A stretch of 64,000 bases of DNA from VXLM01 sp034421575 (GTDB lineage: Bacteria; Chloroflexota; Dehalococcoidia; Lucifugimonadales; VXLM01): positions 81,101 through 145,100 of the forward strand of contig DAOUKG010000066.1 of NCBI GenBank assembly GCA_034421575.1, given 5' to 3'. A program made the position numbers and the translations under genes. How positions within the stretch are numbered: position 1 is the stretch's first letter; the number at the start of each line of letters is the position of its first letter. This document shows positions 16,209 through 24,340 of the stretch, piece by piece. The notes under the pieces are model-generated. The model saw nothing but the letters and a program-made list of their open reading frames with translations. It ran no database searches and was not told the DNA's origin.

Positions 16209-16850
16209 CTAGGACGCCCCGATAGCGCGCCGGATGTCTTCCAACGTGATTCTGCCCTCGCGAAGTATGGTCGGGCTGTCGCCTGAGAGGTCCACAACGG
16301 TGGACGAAATCGGTCCGGGGGTTGCTCCGCCATCTACTATGAGGTCGACGGCGCTTCCAAGCTGTTCTTCCACTTCCTTCGCGGTGGTCAGCGAAGGGGA
16401 ACCGCTGAGATTGGCGCTCGTGCCGGTGATGGCCCTGCCAAGCGATTTGGACAGGTGGCGCGGAAGCCGGTGGTCGGGCACCCGCAGCCCTACCGTGTTG
16501 CGTCCCGCCGTCAGCCTTTCGGAGACGAGATCGCTTTTTTCCAGGATGATGGTCAATTGCCCCGGCCAGAATGTGTTCGCCAATGACCAGAAGGACTCAG
16601 GAACCTCGGCGACATATTGCTCCACCACATCGGCAGAGTTGAGAAGCAAGGGAATCGCAAGGCTAGGTGCCCTGCCCTTTATACGAAAAATCCGCTCGAC
16701 CGCGTCGTCGTCATCGAATGTCGCCGCGAGTCCGTAGACCGTATCCGTGGGAATCGCAACGACACCGCCGTTACGGAGAACTTGGACCGCGTCATCCACG
16801 CGGCCGCCAAGCGTCTCCGAGACTGGAACGATAGGTGATGTCGCAGGCAT
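16209..16850 (-). CDS. tsaC: L-threonylcarbamoyladenylate synthase (Sua5/YwlC/TsaC)
   Basis: 213 residues; makes the threonylcarbamoyl-AMP used for t6A37 of tRNAs decoding ANN codons. Typical segments: GGVVAIPTDTVYGLAA, RIFRIKGRAPSLAIPLL, FWPGQLTIILEK, VGLRVPDHRL, ITGTSANLSG and STVVDLSGDSPTILREG. It lacks the extra C-terminal Sua5 domain, so it is a TsaC/YwlC-length form. It is the first gene of the minus-strand operon and is divergent from guaA. Its product class connects with mtaB at 50.9 kb, which modifies t6A further. Confidence 0.94.
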   Translation of the reverse strand: MPATSPIVPVSETLGGRVDDAVQVLRNGGVVAIPTDTVYGLAATFDDDDAVERIFRIKGRAPSLAIPLLLNSADVVEQYVAEVPESFWSLANTFWPGQLTIILEKSDLVSERLTAGRNTVGLRVPDHRLPRHLSKSLGRAITGTSANLSGSPSLTTAKEVEEQLGSAVDLIVDGGATPGPISSTVVDLSGDSPTILREGRITLEDIRRAIGAS

Positions 16851-16857
16851 TTCGAGC

Positions 16858-16886
16858 TTGACTCAGTATAGCACAGATGCTACCTT
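16858..16886 (+). promoter_or_regulatory. Putative guaA promoter
   Basis: TTGACT (16858-16863) and TACCTT (16881-16886) are 17 nt apart in the guaA/tsaC divergent gap. A TATACT on the opposite strand (16865-16870) could serve as the -10 for the minus-strand operon, so the two promoters would overlap. Confidence 0.4.
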
Positions 16887-16901
16887 TGGAGTCCCTTGGA
16901 A

Positions 16902-18575
16902 ATGCGCGACAACGTCACCCCTACCCAAAGCCGACACCCCCTCGGCGAAGACGTTTCAGACCTCCCTGCACACGCAGAGACCGTAGAGGAACTATTGGGG
17001 GAGAATCGTCGCTCCGAGCCGCATCACCACCACACACATCGCGAGTCGGTCTTGGTCATCGACTTCGGCTCCCAGTACAGCCGCCTCATCGCCCGCCGGG
17101 TGCGCGAAGCGAACGTCTACTGCGAGCTGATTCATCACACGGCCGGCTGGGACGACGTCGAGCACCTGAACCCCAGGGGAGTCATCCTTTCCGGCGGTCC
17201 CGCGAGCGTCTACGAAACGGGCGCGCCACTCGCCCCTGCGTGGGTATTCGACAGAGACCTCCCGGTTCTGGGAATCTGCTACGGGATGCAGGCGCTCGTC
17301 CACCAGCTTGGAGGTCAGGTCGAGCCCAGCAGCAAGCGTGAGTACGGCCACGCGATGCTGGAGCAGCAAGGCACGGACCATCCCATATTCGCCGGACTCT
17401 CTTCCGCTTTCCCCGTCTGGATGAGCCATGGCGACCGCATTACCGAACAGCCTCCGGGTTTCGCCACGGTCGCCCACACCGAGAACTCGCCCGTCGCCGC
17501 CACGTCGAATGATAAAAACGTCATCGGCATCCAGTTCCACCCTGAGGTGGTCCACACTCCGGACGGCACCCGGATAATTGAGAACTTCGTCCACGCAATT
17601 TGCGGCTGCGACCGTAGTTGGAATCCGAGGAATTTCGTCGAGGACGCGGTCGAGGACATCCGCGACCAGGTCGGCGACGGCAAGGTCATCTGCGCTCTGT
17701 CAGGCGGGGTCGACTCCGCGGTTGCCGCAAGCCTCGTGCACAAGGCCGTCGGCGATCAGCTCACCTGCATCTTCGTAAACAACGGTTTCATGCGCCATGA
17801 AGAACCCGAACGCATACTCGATACCTTCAGGCGAAATATGAACGTCAATATCGCATACGTCGATGCTGCCGACGAGTTCGTGGACGCCCTGAGCGAGGTG
17901 ATCGACCCCGAGGACAAGCGTCGGACCATCGGCGAACTCTTCATCAGGATATTCGACCGTGAGGCCGCTCGCCTGGGCGAAGTGGACTTCCTTGCACAGG
18001 GCACTCTCTATCCCGACGTGATCGAGAGCCAGACGCCGGGCGACGACGTCTCCGCCAAGATCAAGACCCACCACAACGTCGGCGGCCTCCCGGAGGATAT
18101 GAAACTTGAGCTGGTCGAACCCCTCAGGTACCTCTTCAAGGACGAGGTGCGCATGGTCGGCTTGGAGCTCGGTCTGGCCGAGGAGATGGTCTACCGGCAG
18201 CCCTTCCCCGGGCCGGGACTCGCGATCCGGGTCATGGGCGCCGTCACCCGCGAGAAGCTGGACACGCTCCGAGCGGCAGACTGGATCGTCATGGACGAGA
18301 TCAAGGGCAACGACCTCTACCGTGATCTGTGGCAGAGCTTCGCCGTGCTAACGGACACGATGAGCGTCGGCGTAGTGGGCGACTTCCGCGCCTACGGCTA
18401 CGTCGTCGCCGTGCGGGCTGTGACGAGCGACGAGGCTATGACGGCAGACTGGGCGCGTCTGCCCCACGATGTGCTTGGCCGCATATCCAACCGCATCGTC
18501 AACGAGGTCCCGTCAGTAAGCCGCGTCGTGTATGACATCACCAGCAAGCCGCCCGGCACCATCGAGTGGGAATGA
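16902..18575 (+). CDS. guaA: GMP synthase (glutamine-hydrolysing)
   Basis: About 557 residues; aminates XMP to GMP. A class I glutamine amidotransferase domain comes first (VLVIDFGSQYSRLIARR; nucleophile LGICYGMQAL; GIQFHPEVVHT). The ATP pyrophosphatase domain carries the PP-loop ALSGGVDSAVAA, and the C-terminal dimerisation part ends with DITSKPPGTIEWE. It has about 45 extra residues before the usual start, including a His-rich stretch (EPHHHHTHRES), which is uncommon. ATG 16902 is chosen because GGAG lies 9 nt upstream; TTG 16896 is a less likely alternative. It starts the purine cluster, with purD 7 nt downstream. Confidence 0.96.
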   Translation: MRDNVTPTQSRHPLGEDVSDLPAHAETVEELLGENRRSEPHHHHTHRESVLVIDFGSQYSRLIARRVREANVYCELIHHTAGWDDVEHLNPRGVILSGGPASVYETGAPLAPAWVFDRDLPVLGICYGMQALVHQLGGQVEPSSKREYGHAMLEQQGTDHPIFAGLSSAFPVWMSHGDRITEQPPGFATVAHTENSPVAATSNDKNVIGIQFHPEVVHTPDGTRIIENFVHAICGCDRSWNPRNFVEDAVEDIRDQVGDGKVICALSGGVDSAVAASLVHKAVGDQLTCIFVNNGFMRHEEPERILDTFRRNMNVNIAYVDAADEFVDALSEVIDPEDKRRTIGELFIRIFDREAARLGEVDFLAQGTLYPDVIESQTPGDDVSAKIKTHHNVGGLPEDMKLELVEPLRYLFKDEVRMVGLELGLAEEMVYRQPFPGPGLAIRVMGAVTREKLDTLRAADWIVMDEIKGNDLYRDLWQSFAVLTDTMSVGVVGDFRAYGYVVAVRAVTSDEAMTADWARLPHDVLGRISNRIVNEVPSVSRVVYDITSKPPGTIEWE

Positions 18576-18582
18576 CGCCCCT

Positions 18583-19854
18583 ATGAAGGTCCTCGTCATC
18601 GGCAAGGGGGGACGCGAGCACGCCATTGCGTGGAAGCTGTCGCAGAGCAGCCGTATATCCACGCTGCTTTGCGCCCCGGGCAACGCCGGAACGGCCAGGA
18701 TCGCGCCAAACGTCCCCATTTCCGAGTCCGACATCGCCGGTTTGCTGGAATTCGCGGTACGTGAGCAGATTGATCTTACGGTCGTTGGCCCCGAGGCCCC
18801 GCTTGCCGATGGATTAGTCGATAGGTTTCAGGAGGCAGGACTCTCCATCTTCGGGCCAACGCAGGCCGCCGCGCGAATAGAGTCCAGCAAGAGCTTCGCG
18901 AAGGATCTGATGCGCCGCGCGGGCGTGCCTACGGGACGGGCCGAGGTCTTTAACGACTTCGACACCGCTCGTGCATACGTCGAAACTACGCCCCCGCCGG
19001 TCGTCATCAAGGCAGACGGACTCGCCGCAGGTAAAGGAGTCGTCGTAGCGGAGACTACAGAACGAGCAGTCGCCGCCCTGAGAGCGCAAATGGTTGACCG
19101 CGCATTCGGATCGTCCGGAGACACTGTCCTCGTCGAAGAGTACCTGCAGGGGCCTGAATTGAGCGTCTTCGCCTTCGTGGACGGCAAGAACGTGTCCCCT
19201 TTGATCGCCGCCGTCGATTACAAGCGCGTGGGAGAAGGCGATACCGGCCCGAACACCGGTGGCATGGGCGCTTACAGCCCTCCCCTGCCCGTTCTCTGGA
19301 ACGACGAAGTGGAGCGCAGCGCCCGCACCGACATCATGGAACCCGTCGTAGCTGCCCTGGCCGCCGACGGATGCCCATACGTGGGAGTCCTCTATGCCGG
19401 CCTGATGCTGACTCGTGACGGACTCAAGGTCATCGAGTTCAACTGCCGCCTCGGAGACCCGGAGACTCAGGTCGTCCTGCCCCGCATCGAGTCAGACCTC
19501 CTCGAACTCATGCTGGCTGCCGTTGCCGGCAATGTCAACGACGCACCCCTGCAAGTTAGTGCTGACTCATGCGTAGGCGTGGTCGTAGCCTCCGGCGGGT
19601 ACCCCGACGCCTACAAGACGGGCTATCCCATAGCCGGACTGGACAGCGTTCAGGACGACGTAGCGGTATTTCACGCTGGCACGAAGCTCGACGAAAACGA
19701 ACAGACCGTCACCGACGGCGGACGAGTCCTCGCCATTAGCGCCACCGGCCCTACCCGTCGGATAGCCCGCCAAAAGGCCTATGATGCAACAGATGCTGTG
19801 TCGTTCGACGGATCATTCTTCCGCGGTGACATCGCCGACTTCGCAGGCAATTGA
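18583..19854 (+). CDS. purD: Phosphoribosylamine-glycine ligase
   Basis: About 423 residues, an ATP-grasp enzyme that makes glycinamide ribonucleotide. It starts MKVLVIGKGGREHAIAWKLSQ; further motifs are VGPEAPLADGLVD, KADGLAAGKGVVVA, DYKRVGEGDTGPNTGGMGAYSP and EFNCRLGDPETQVVLPR. Its ATG is 7 nt after the guaA stop, so the two are cotranscribed. A longer in-frame start would overlap guaA and add residues absent from the family. Confidence 0.96.
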   Translation: MKVLVIGKGGREHAIAWKLSQSSRISTLLCAPGNAGTARIAPNVPISESDIAGLLEFAVREQIDLTVVGPEAPLADGLVDRFQEAGLSIFGPTQAAARIESSKSFAKDLMRRAGVPTGRAEVFNDFDTARAYVETTPPPVVIKADGLAAGKGVVVAETTERAVAALRAQMVDRAFGSSGDTVLVEEYLQGPELSVFAFVDGKNVSPLIAAVDYKRVGEGDTGPNTGGMGAYSPPLPVLWNDEVERSARTDIMEPVVAALAADGCPYVGVLYAGLMLTRDGLKVIEFNCRLGDPETQVVLPRIESDLLELMLAAVAGNVNDAPLQVSADSCVGVVVASGGYPDAYKTGYPIAGLDSVQDDVAVFHAGTKLDENEQTVTDGGRVLAISATGPTRRIARQKAYDATDAVSFDGSFFRGDIADFAGN

Positions 19855-19861
19855 CGTGACC

Positions 19862-21061
19862 ATGCCGAAGTCCACGAGCGACGTTCCCGCCCTCCTGGCG
19901 GCGTTCGAGTCCAAGACTTTGCTCCGCCCGCGATTCGATGCTCCCAACGTCGTTGACCTTTCAACGGCGATTTTCCGGTGGGCGGGAGTGCCCGACCTCG
20001 ACTTGGGGAATAACGCTTGGCGAATACATGGAACATTCGCCGACGCCACCAAATTGGTATTCGTCATCGTCGATGGGCTGGGCATGAATTTCATTGAAAA
20101 GCTGGAACCCAACTCGTTCCTTCGCAGAAATCTCCGCATGGAGCTTCAAACGGTATTTCCCTCCACCACTTCGGCGGCCTTCACCTCCCTTGCAACGGCT
20201 TCGTGGCCCAACCGGCACAGCATCATCGGCTGGGACATGTACCTGGAGGAGATCGACACGGTCTCTGCGATCCTTCGGTTCGAGAGGCGTCAGGACGGCA
20301 AACCTCTCGACAGTCTGGGCATCCGCGAGGAACAGGCTTATCCGGTCCCGTCGCTCTTGGGTGCGATTTCCGGCGATCTCGTCTCCATAGTCCCGGAAGG
20401 GATAGCGAACACACCCTATTCCGACTACTGGGGCGGTCACAACGCGGAGTATGTCACCTACGAAGGGCTCGCCGATGGCATGGACGCGGCGATCTCCAAG
20501 AGCGATGCCGCCGGTGAACGGAGCCTGACATACCTCTACGTCATTGACGTGGACTACGCCGCGCATGAGTTCGGGACTGACGCGCCCCAGACAATCGGGG
20601 CATTGGACCATACGGGCGCAATGATCGAGCGCCTGGCAACGCAGCTGCCGGCGAACGCCCGCATGGTGCTCATCGCCGACCATGGGCAGCTGAACGGGCC
20701 TTTCCAAGACATCCTCCCGACAGACTCGCTCGTAGACCATCTCCTGCACGAACCATGGGGAGACGCCCGCGAAATGCACTTCGCCGTGAAGCCCGGAAGG
20801 ACAAGAGACTTCGAGATTGACTTTCGAAAGCGCTTCGGCGAGGTCGCTTTCCTGCTGACGGTGGACGAGGTGGAATCGCTGGAACTACTGGGCCCGGGGC
20901 GCATCGAGGATACCGCACGAAGGCGCCTCGGCACCCACCTTGCAATATCACGAGGCGCGGACGCATTCATGTACCACGCCAGGCCCAATTCGATGAAATT
21001 CATTGGAAGTCACTCCGGCCTCACGCCGGACGAAATGCTGGTACCATTAGTGGTTGTCTGA
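19862..21061 (+). CDS. Alkaline phosphatase superfamily protein (nucleotide pyrophosphatase/phosphodiesterase type)
   Basis: About 399 residues. The metal and nucleophile motifs of the phosphodiesterase branch are present: VFVIVDGLGMNFIEKL, the Thr nucleophile region FPSTTSAAFTSLATASWPNRHSI, YVIDVDYAAHEFG and LIADHGQL, with a late SHSGLTPDEMLVP. No signal peptide is seen, so it is probably cytoplasmic. It lies inside the purine cluster between purD and purE, so a nucleotide or sugar-phosphate substrate is plausible but not shown. The start is 7 nt after purD; a GTG at 19856 is an alternative. Confidence 0.82.
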   Translation: MPKSTSDVPALLAAFESKTLLRPRFDAPNVVDLSTAIFRWAGVPDLDLGNNAWRIHGTFADATKLVFVIVDGLGMNFIEKLEPNSFLRRNLRMELQTVFPSTTSAAFTSLATASWPNRHSIIGWDMYLEEIDTVSAILRFERRQDGKPLDSLGIREEQAYPVPSLLGAISGDLVSIVPEGIANTPYSDYWGGHNAEYVTYEGLADGMDAAISKSDAAGERSLTYLYVIDVDYAAHEFGTDAPQTIGALDHTGAMIERLATQLPANARMVLIADHGQLNGPFQDILPTDSLVDHLLHEPWGDAREMHFAVKPGRTRDFEIDFRKRFGEVAFLLTVDEVESLELLGPGRIEDTARRRLGTHLAISRGADAFMYHARPNSMKFIGSHSGLTPDEMLVPLVVV

Positions 21062-21093
21062 AGGCAAGAAACATCAACGCGAGGTAAGCGCAA

Positions 21094-21552
21094 ATGCCAT
21101 TAGTCGGAGTTATCGTAGGAAGCAAATCGGACCGGCCCCTCATAGACGAGACCTCGGAGGTCCTCGACCAGCTTGGCGTCGAGCACGAGGTGGTCGTCGC
21201 ATCGGCCCACCGCACGCCCGAGGCCGTCATGGAGTGGACGACATCCGCCAGAGACCGGGGCATCGAGGTCATCATCGCCGCCGCCGGAGGCTCAGCGGGG
21301 CTGCCGGGCGTCGCAGCGTCGTGGACCACCCTGCCCGTCATCGGCATTCCGGTGCCTTCGAGCGACCTCGAAGGAGTCGACTCACTATATTCCATCGCGC
21401 AGATGCCGCCCGGCATACCCGTCGCATGCGTCGCCATCGGGTCGTGGGGAGCGCGAAACGCCGCCTTCCTCGCCGCCCAGATCCTCGGCATCAAGCACGA
21501 ATCCATCCGAGCGGCCTACGACGAATACCGCCAGGGCCTCAAGTCGAGGTAG
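21094..21552 (+). CDS. purE: N5-carboxyaminoimidazole ribonucleotide mutase
   Basis: 152 residues. PurE class I features: VGVIVGSKSDRPLI, VVASAHRTPEAVMEW, IAAAGGSAGLPGVAASWT and LPVIGIPVPSS. It moves the carboxyl group of N5-CAIR to C4, giving CAIR; the partner PurK is not in this window. purB starts 14 nt downstream. Confidence 0.96.
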   Translation: MPLVGVIVGSKSDRPLIDETSEVLDQLGVEHEVVVASAHRTPEAVMEWTTSARDRGIEVIIAAAGGSAGLPGVAASWTTLPVIGIPVPSSDLEGVDSLYSIAQMPPGIPVACVAIGSWGARNAAFLAAQILGIKHESIRAAYDEYRQGLKSR

Positions 21553-21565
21553 GACGGAACGCACC

Positions 21566-22858
21566 TTGATCGAACGTTACACCAGGCCCCGGATGGGCGC
21601 AGTCTGGTCCGAGCGCAATAAGTACGACCGCTGGCTCCAGGTCGAGTTGGCCGTCTGCGAGGCGTGGACTGAGCAGGGCACTATTCCCCTCTCCGACATG
21701 GAGAGGCTGCGGTCGGCCAACTACAACTATGAGCGCCTTGAGGAGATTCTCGTCGTCCATCGCCACGAGATGACGGCGTTCCTCCAGTCCATCACCGAGT
21801 TCATCGGGCCCGAAGGCAGGTGGCTTCACCTCGGCCTGACCACGAGCGACGTTTGGGATACCGCGACCAGCCTCCAGATCCTCGACGCCATTGATCTCCT
21901 CGACGAGGAGATAGTCGCCCTGATGGACGCCATCAAGGTGCGGGCCGTCGAGCACAAGGACACCCTGATGATCGGCCGGACGCACGGCATACACGCCGAG
22001 CCGGTCACCTTTGGCCTCAAGCTCGCCGTGTGGTATGACGAGATGCGCCGCAACAAAGACCGTCTCGCCCGCGCGAGGGATACCATCGCCTACGGCAAGC
22101 TCTCCGGCCCCGTCGGAACGCATGGTACCGTGCCCCCGTCAATCGAGGCGGCGGTGTGCGAGCGCCTCGGCCTGCAGGCCGCCCCCGCCTCCACGCAGAT
22201 ACTCCAGCGCGACCGCCACGCCGAATACGTCACGACGCTGGCCCTCATCGCGGCCTCGTTGGAGAAGTTCGCCACCGAGATCCGCGGCCTCCAGCGTACG
22301 GAGATCCGCGAGGTTGCCGAGTACTTCCCGAAGGGACAGCCCGGCTCTTCGTCAATGCCGCACAAGCGCAATCCCGAACTCTCAGAGAGGGTATGCGGAC
22401 TCGCCCGCCTGATTCGAGGCCACGCCGTCACGGCAATTGAGAACGTCGCACTCTGGCACGAGCGCGACATCAGCCATTCATCCGCTGAACGCCTCATACT
22501 GCCGGACGCCTCTATTGCCCTCGACTACATTCTCAGCCTCATGACGGGCCTGACTCGCGACCTCAACGTCTACCCCGACCGCATGATGTACAATATCGAA
22601 TCAACTCACGGCGTCCTCTTTTCGCAGCGGGTGCTCCTCGCCCTCATCGAGCGGGGCATGGAGCGGGAAACGGCCTACGGCATCGTCCACCACCGCGCGA
22701 TGGAAAGCTGGGAGACGGCACAGGACTTTCGGGATATGATGCGGTCCGACCCCGAAGTGAGCGGGTTGCTGGCTTCCGACGATCTGGAAGCCCTGTTCGA
22801 CTACAGATACTACGTCCGGCACGTCGACGAAATTTTCGAACGTGTCGGCTTGAAATAG
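21566..22858 (+). CDS. purB: Adenylosuccinate lyase
   Basis: 430 residues. It splits SAICAR and adenylosuccinate. The start is a TTG (LIERYTRPRMGAVWSERNKY in frame), matching the family opening M-I-x-R-Y; AGGACGG lies about 10 nt upstream. Motifs: TTSDVWDTATSLQ, GRTHGIHAEPVTFG, the signature GSSSMPHKRNPELSERV and HERDISHSSAER. The final 48 nt plus one base (22811-22859) are repeated exactly at 23366-23414, just before purC, because a nuclease-gene insert lies between purB and purC. The longer frame that begins inside purE is not the gene. Confidence 0.96.
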   Translation: MIERYTRPRMGAVWSERNKYDRWLQVELAVCEAWTEQGTIPLSDMERLRSANYNYERLEEILVVHRHEMTAFLQSITEFIGPEGRWLHLGLTTSDVWDTATSLQILDAIDLLDEEIVALMDAIKVRAVEHKDTLMIGRTHGIHAEPVTFGLKLAVWYDEMRRNKDRLARARDTIAYGKLSGPVGTHGTVPPSIEAAVCERLGLQAAPASTQILQRDRHAEYVTTLALIAASLEKFATEIRGLQRTEIREVAEYFPKGQPGSSSMPHKRNPELSERVCGLARLIRGHAVTAIENVALWHERDISHSSAERLILPDASIALDYILSLMTGLTRDLNVYPDRMMYNIESTHGVLFSQRVLLALIERGMERETAYGIVHHRAMESWETAQDFRDMMRSDPEVSGLLASDDLEALFDYRYYVRHVDEIFERVGLK

Positions 22859-22859
22859 G
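22811..22859 (+). repeat. 49-bp direct repeat, copy 1 (purB 3' end)
   Basis: This copy is the genuine 3' end of purB, from TACGTCCGG to the stop TAG plus G. It is identical in all 49 positions to 23366-23414, including synonymous sites. The flanking bases differ: C before and CAGACT after here, A before and AGGAAATAA after in copy 2. Confidence 0.95.
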
Positions 22860-22870
22860 CAGACTAGCCC

Positions 22871-23335
22871 ATGGATGAGAGTTGGCGTGAGGATATTCTA
22901 TCCGCGTTGGAAGATTTCAGTGTCATATCTGGTCTAGCTAAGAACAGAATAGTCCTTGGAAGTAGAGACGTTGAATTCCTGTCTGCACCTCATAGGCCAA
23001 GGACATTACCGACTGGAAAGATGGCCGTATACGGCTTTTGGCTCAACGGTGAATGGCTGAAGATAGGTCAGGCGGGGCCGAAGTCCAATGCGCGGTACAC
23101 GTCTCAGCACTATACTGGTAGTGCACAAAGCACATTGTCAGGGTCGCTCAGGAAAGATGTAGCAATGCGAAATGCCGCTGGCCTTGAAGATGACGCTCTG
23201 ACGGAGTGGGCTGCATGGATAAAGCGGGAGACGAGCCGTGTGAATATCTTGCTACCGTCTACGCAAAGCAAGAGCTTACTCTCGTTATTGGAGTCGTTCT
23301 TGCATGTACGTCTCAACCCTAGATACGAAGGTTGA
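22871..23335 (+). CDS. GIY-YIG-like nuclease family protein
   Basis: 154 residues. Residues about 51-68 read VYGFWLNGEWLKIGQAG, fitting the first two strands of a GIY-YIG fold with the KIG turn. SNARYTSQHY follows with the conserved Arg, and residues 139-154, LLESFLHVRLNPRYEG, place a Glu where the metal-binding Glu of these nucleases sits. I recall bacterial GIY-YIG proteins with the same KxGPKSxARYxSQHY...PRxEG pattern. The first 45 residues are unassigned. Codon and base use differ from the purine genes. It is the only gene of the insert, so it may drive its mobility as a homing-type nuclease; that is inference. The ribosome site is weak. Confidence 0.7.
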   Translation: MDESWREDILSALEDFSVISGLAKNRIVLGSRDVEFLSAPHRPRTLPTGKMAVYGFWLNGEWLKIGQAGPKSNARYTSQHYTGSAQSTLSGSLRKDVAMRNAAGLEDDALTEWAAWIKRETSRVNILLPSTQSKSLLSLLESFLHVRLNPRYEG

Positions 23336-23365
23336 AGACCTAAGGCTATGTTCCAATACAAAAAA

Positions 23366-23414
23366 TACGTCCGGCACGTCGACGAAATTTTCGAACGTGT
23401 CGGCTTGAAATAGG
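23366..23414 (+). repeat. 49-bp direct repeat, copy 2
   Basis: Exact copy of the last 49 bp through the purB stop, outside any reading frame of its own. It is followed immediately by AGGAAATAACGG and the purC ATG, so the purC ribosome site (GGAGG) is assembled across the repeat end. Confidence 0.95.
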
Positions 23415-23426
23415 AGGAAATAACGG

Positions 23427-24299
23427 ATGCAAGCTTTGATGGAGTCCCCCCTACCCGATCGCGTGTACCGCGGCAAGGTCCGTGACACCCACGACCTCGG
23501 CGACGAATTCCTGATGGTGGCCACCGACAGGATTTCCGCCTTCGACGTGGTCATGCCGAACGGCATCCCCGACAAGGGCGCCGTGCTGTCACAGATTTCT
23601 GCCTTCTGGTTCGCCAAGACGGAGCACCTCGTCCCAAATCACCTCATCGACATGGGCAGCGCACGCCCGGATCTCGGGCTGTCGACCGACATGCAACGAC
23701 GGTCGATGATCGTCAAGAAGGCCGAGCGCATCGACGTCGAGTGCATCGTGAGGGGCTATATCACCGGCTCCGCGTGGAGCGAGTACCGTAAGACCGGCAC
23801 CGTACAGGACAAGCCCATGCAGCCGGGACTCGTCGAGGGCGACAAGTTCCCTGAGCCGCTGTTCACCCCGACGACCAAGGCTGAGGTCGGCCACGACGAG
23901 AACATGAGCTACGAAGAGGTCGTAGACATGGTCGGCGCGGACACCGCCGCCCGGCTCCGCGACATCGCCATCGAGGTCTTCAACTTCGCGCATGACGTGG
24001 CTATCGAGTGCGGGATACTCCTGGCCGACACCAAGATGGAGTTCGGCTTCATCGACGGCAAGCTCTCACTCATCGACGAGCTTCTCACACCCGATTCCAG
24101 TCGGTTCTGGGATGCTGAGGGCTATGCGCCCGGCAAGTCTCAGCCAAACTTCGACAAGCAGTTCGTCCGCGACTACCTCGACTCGCAAGGCTGGGACCAC
24201 GAGCCTCCGGCCCCTGCCTTGCCCGACGACATCGTCGCCAAGACCCGGGAGCGTTATCTGGAAGCCTTCAAGCGGTTGACCGGCACGGACCTGGCCTAG
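23427..24299 (+). CDS. purC: Phosphoribosylaminoimidazole-succinocarboxamide synthase
   Basis: 290 residues; joins CAIR with aspartate to give SAICAR, the substrate of PurB. Family motifs: YRGKVRDTHDLGDEFLMVATDRISAFDVVMP, the VRGYITGSAWSEY region, LADTKMEFGF and LIDELLTPDSSRFW. It has the long form length (about 290). A GGAGG site lies 8 nt before the ATG, adjacent to the 49-bp repeat. It belongs with purB functionally and originally would have abutted it. Confidence 0.97.
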   Translation: MQALMESPLPDRVYRGKVRDTHDLGDEFLMVATDRISAFDVVMPNGIPDKGAVLSQISAFWFAKTEHLVPNHLIDMGSARPDLGLSTDMQRRSMIVKKAERIDVECIVRGYITGSAWSEYRKTGTVQDKPMQPGLVEGDKFPEPLFTPTTKAEVGHDENMSYEEVVDMVGADTAARLRDIAIEVFNFAHDVAIECGILLADTKMEFGFIDGKLSLIDELLTPDSSRFWDAEGYAPGKSQPNFDKQFVRDYLDSQGWDHEPPAPALPDDIVAKTRERYLEAFKRLTGTDLA

Positions 24300-24340
24300 T
24301 ACGAGCGGGGCGAGAGTGTTCGGCAGTCAAGGAGCCCGAT

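Larger units (their letters stand above)
22860..23414 (+). mobile_element. Insert between purB and purC carrying a GIY-YIG-like gene
   Basis: The 555-bp unit comprises 506 bp of unique sequence plus the second 49-bp repeat. Its base composition is visibly lower in G+C than purB and purC, and it holds one gene filling most of it. Removing it restores purB directly followed by GGAGGAAATAACGG and the purC ATG, a normal operon junction. The layout is that of a genetic element that enters at a gene's 3' end and rebuilds that end. Assembly error at a 49-bp repeat is the main alternative. Confidence 0.65.
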
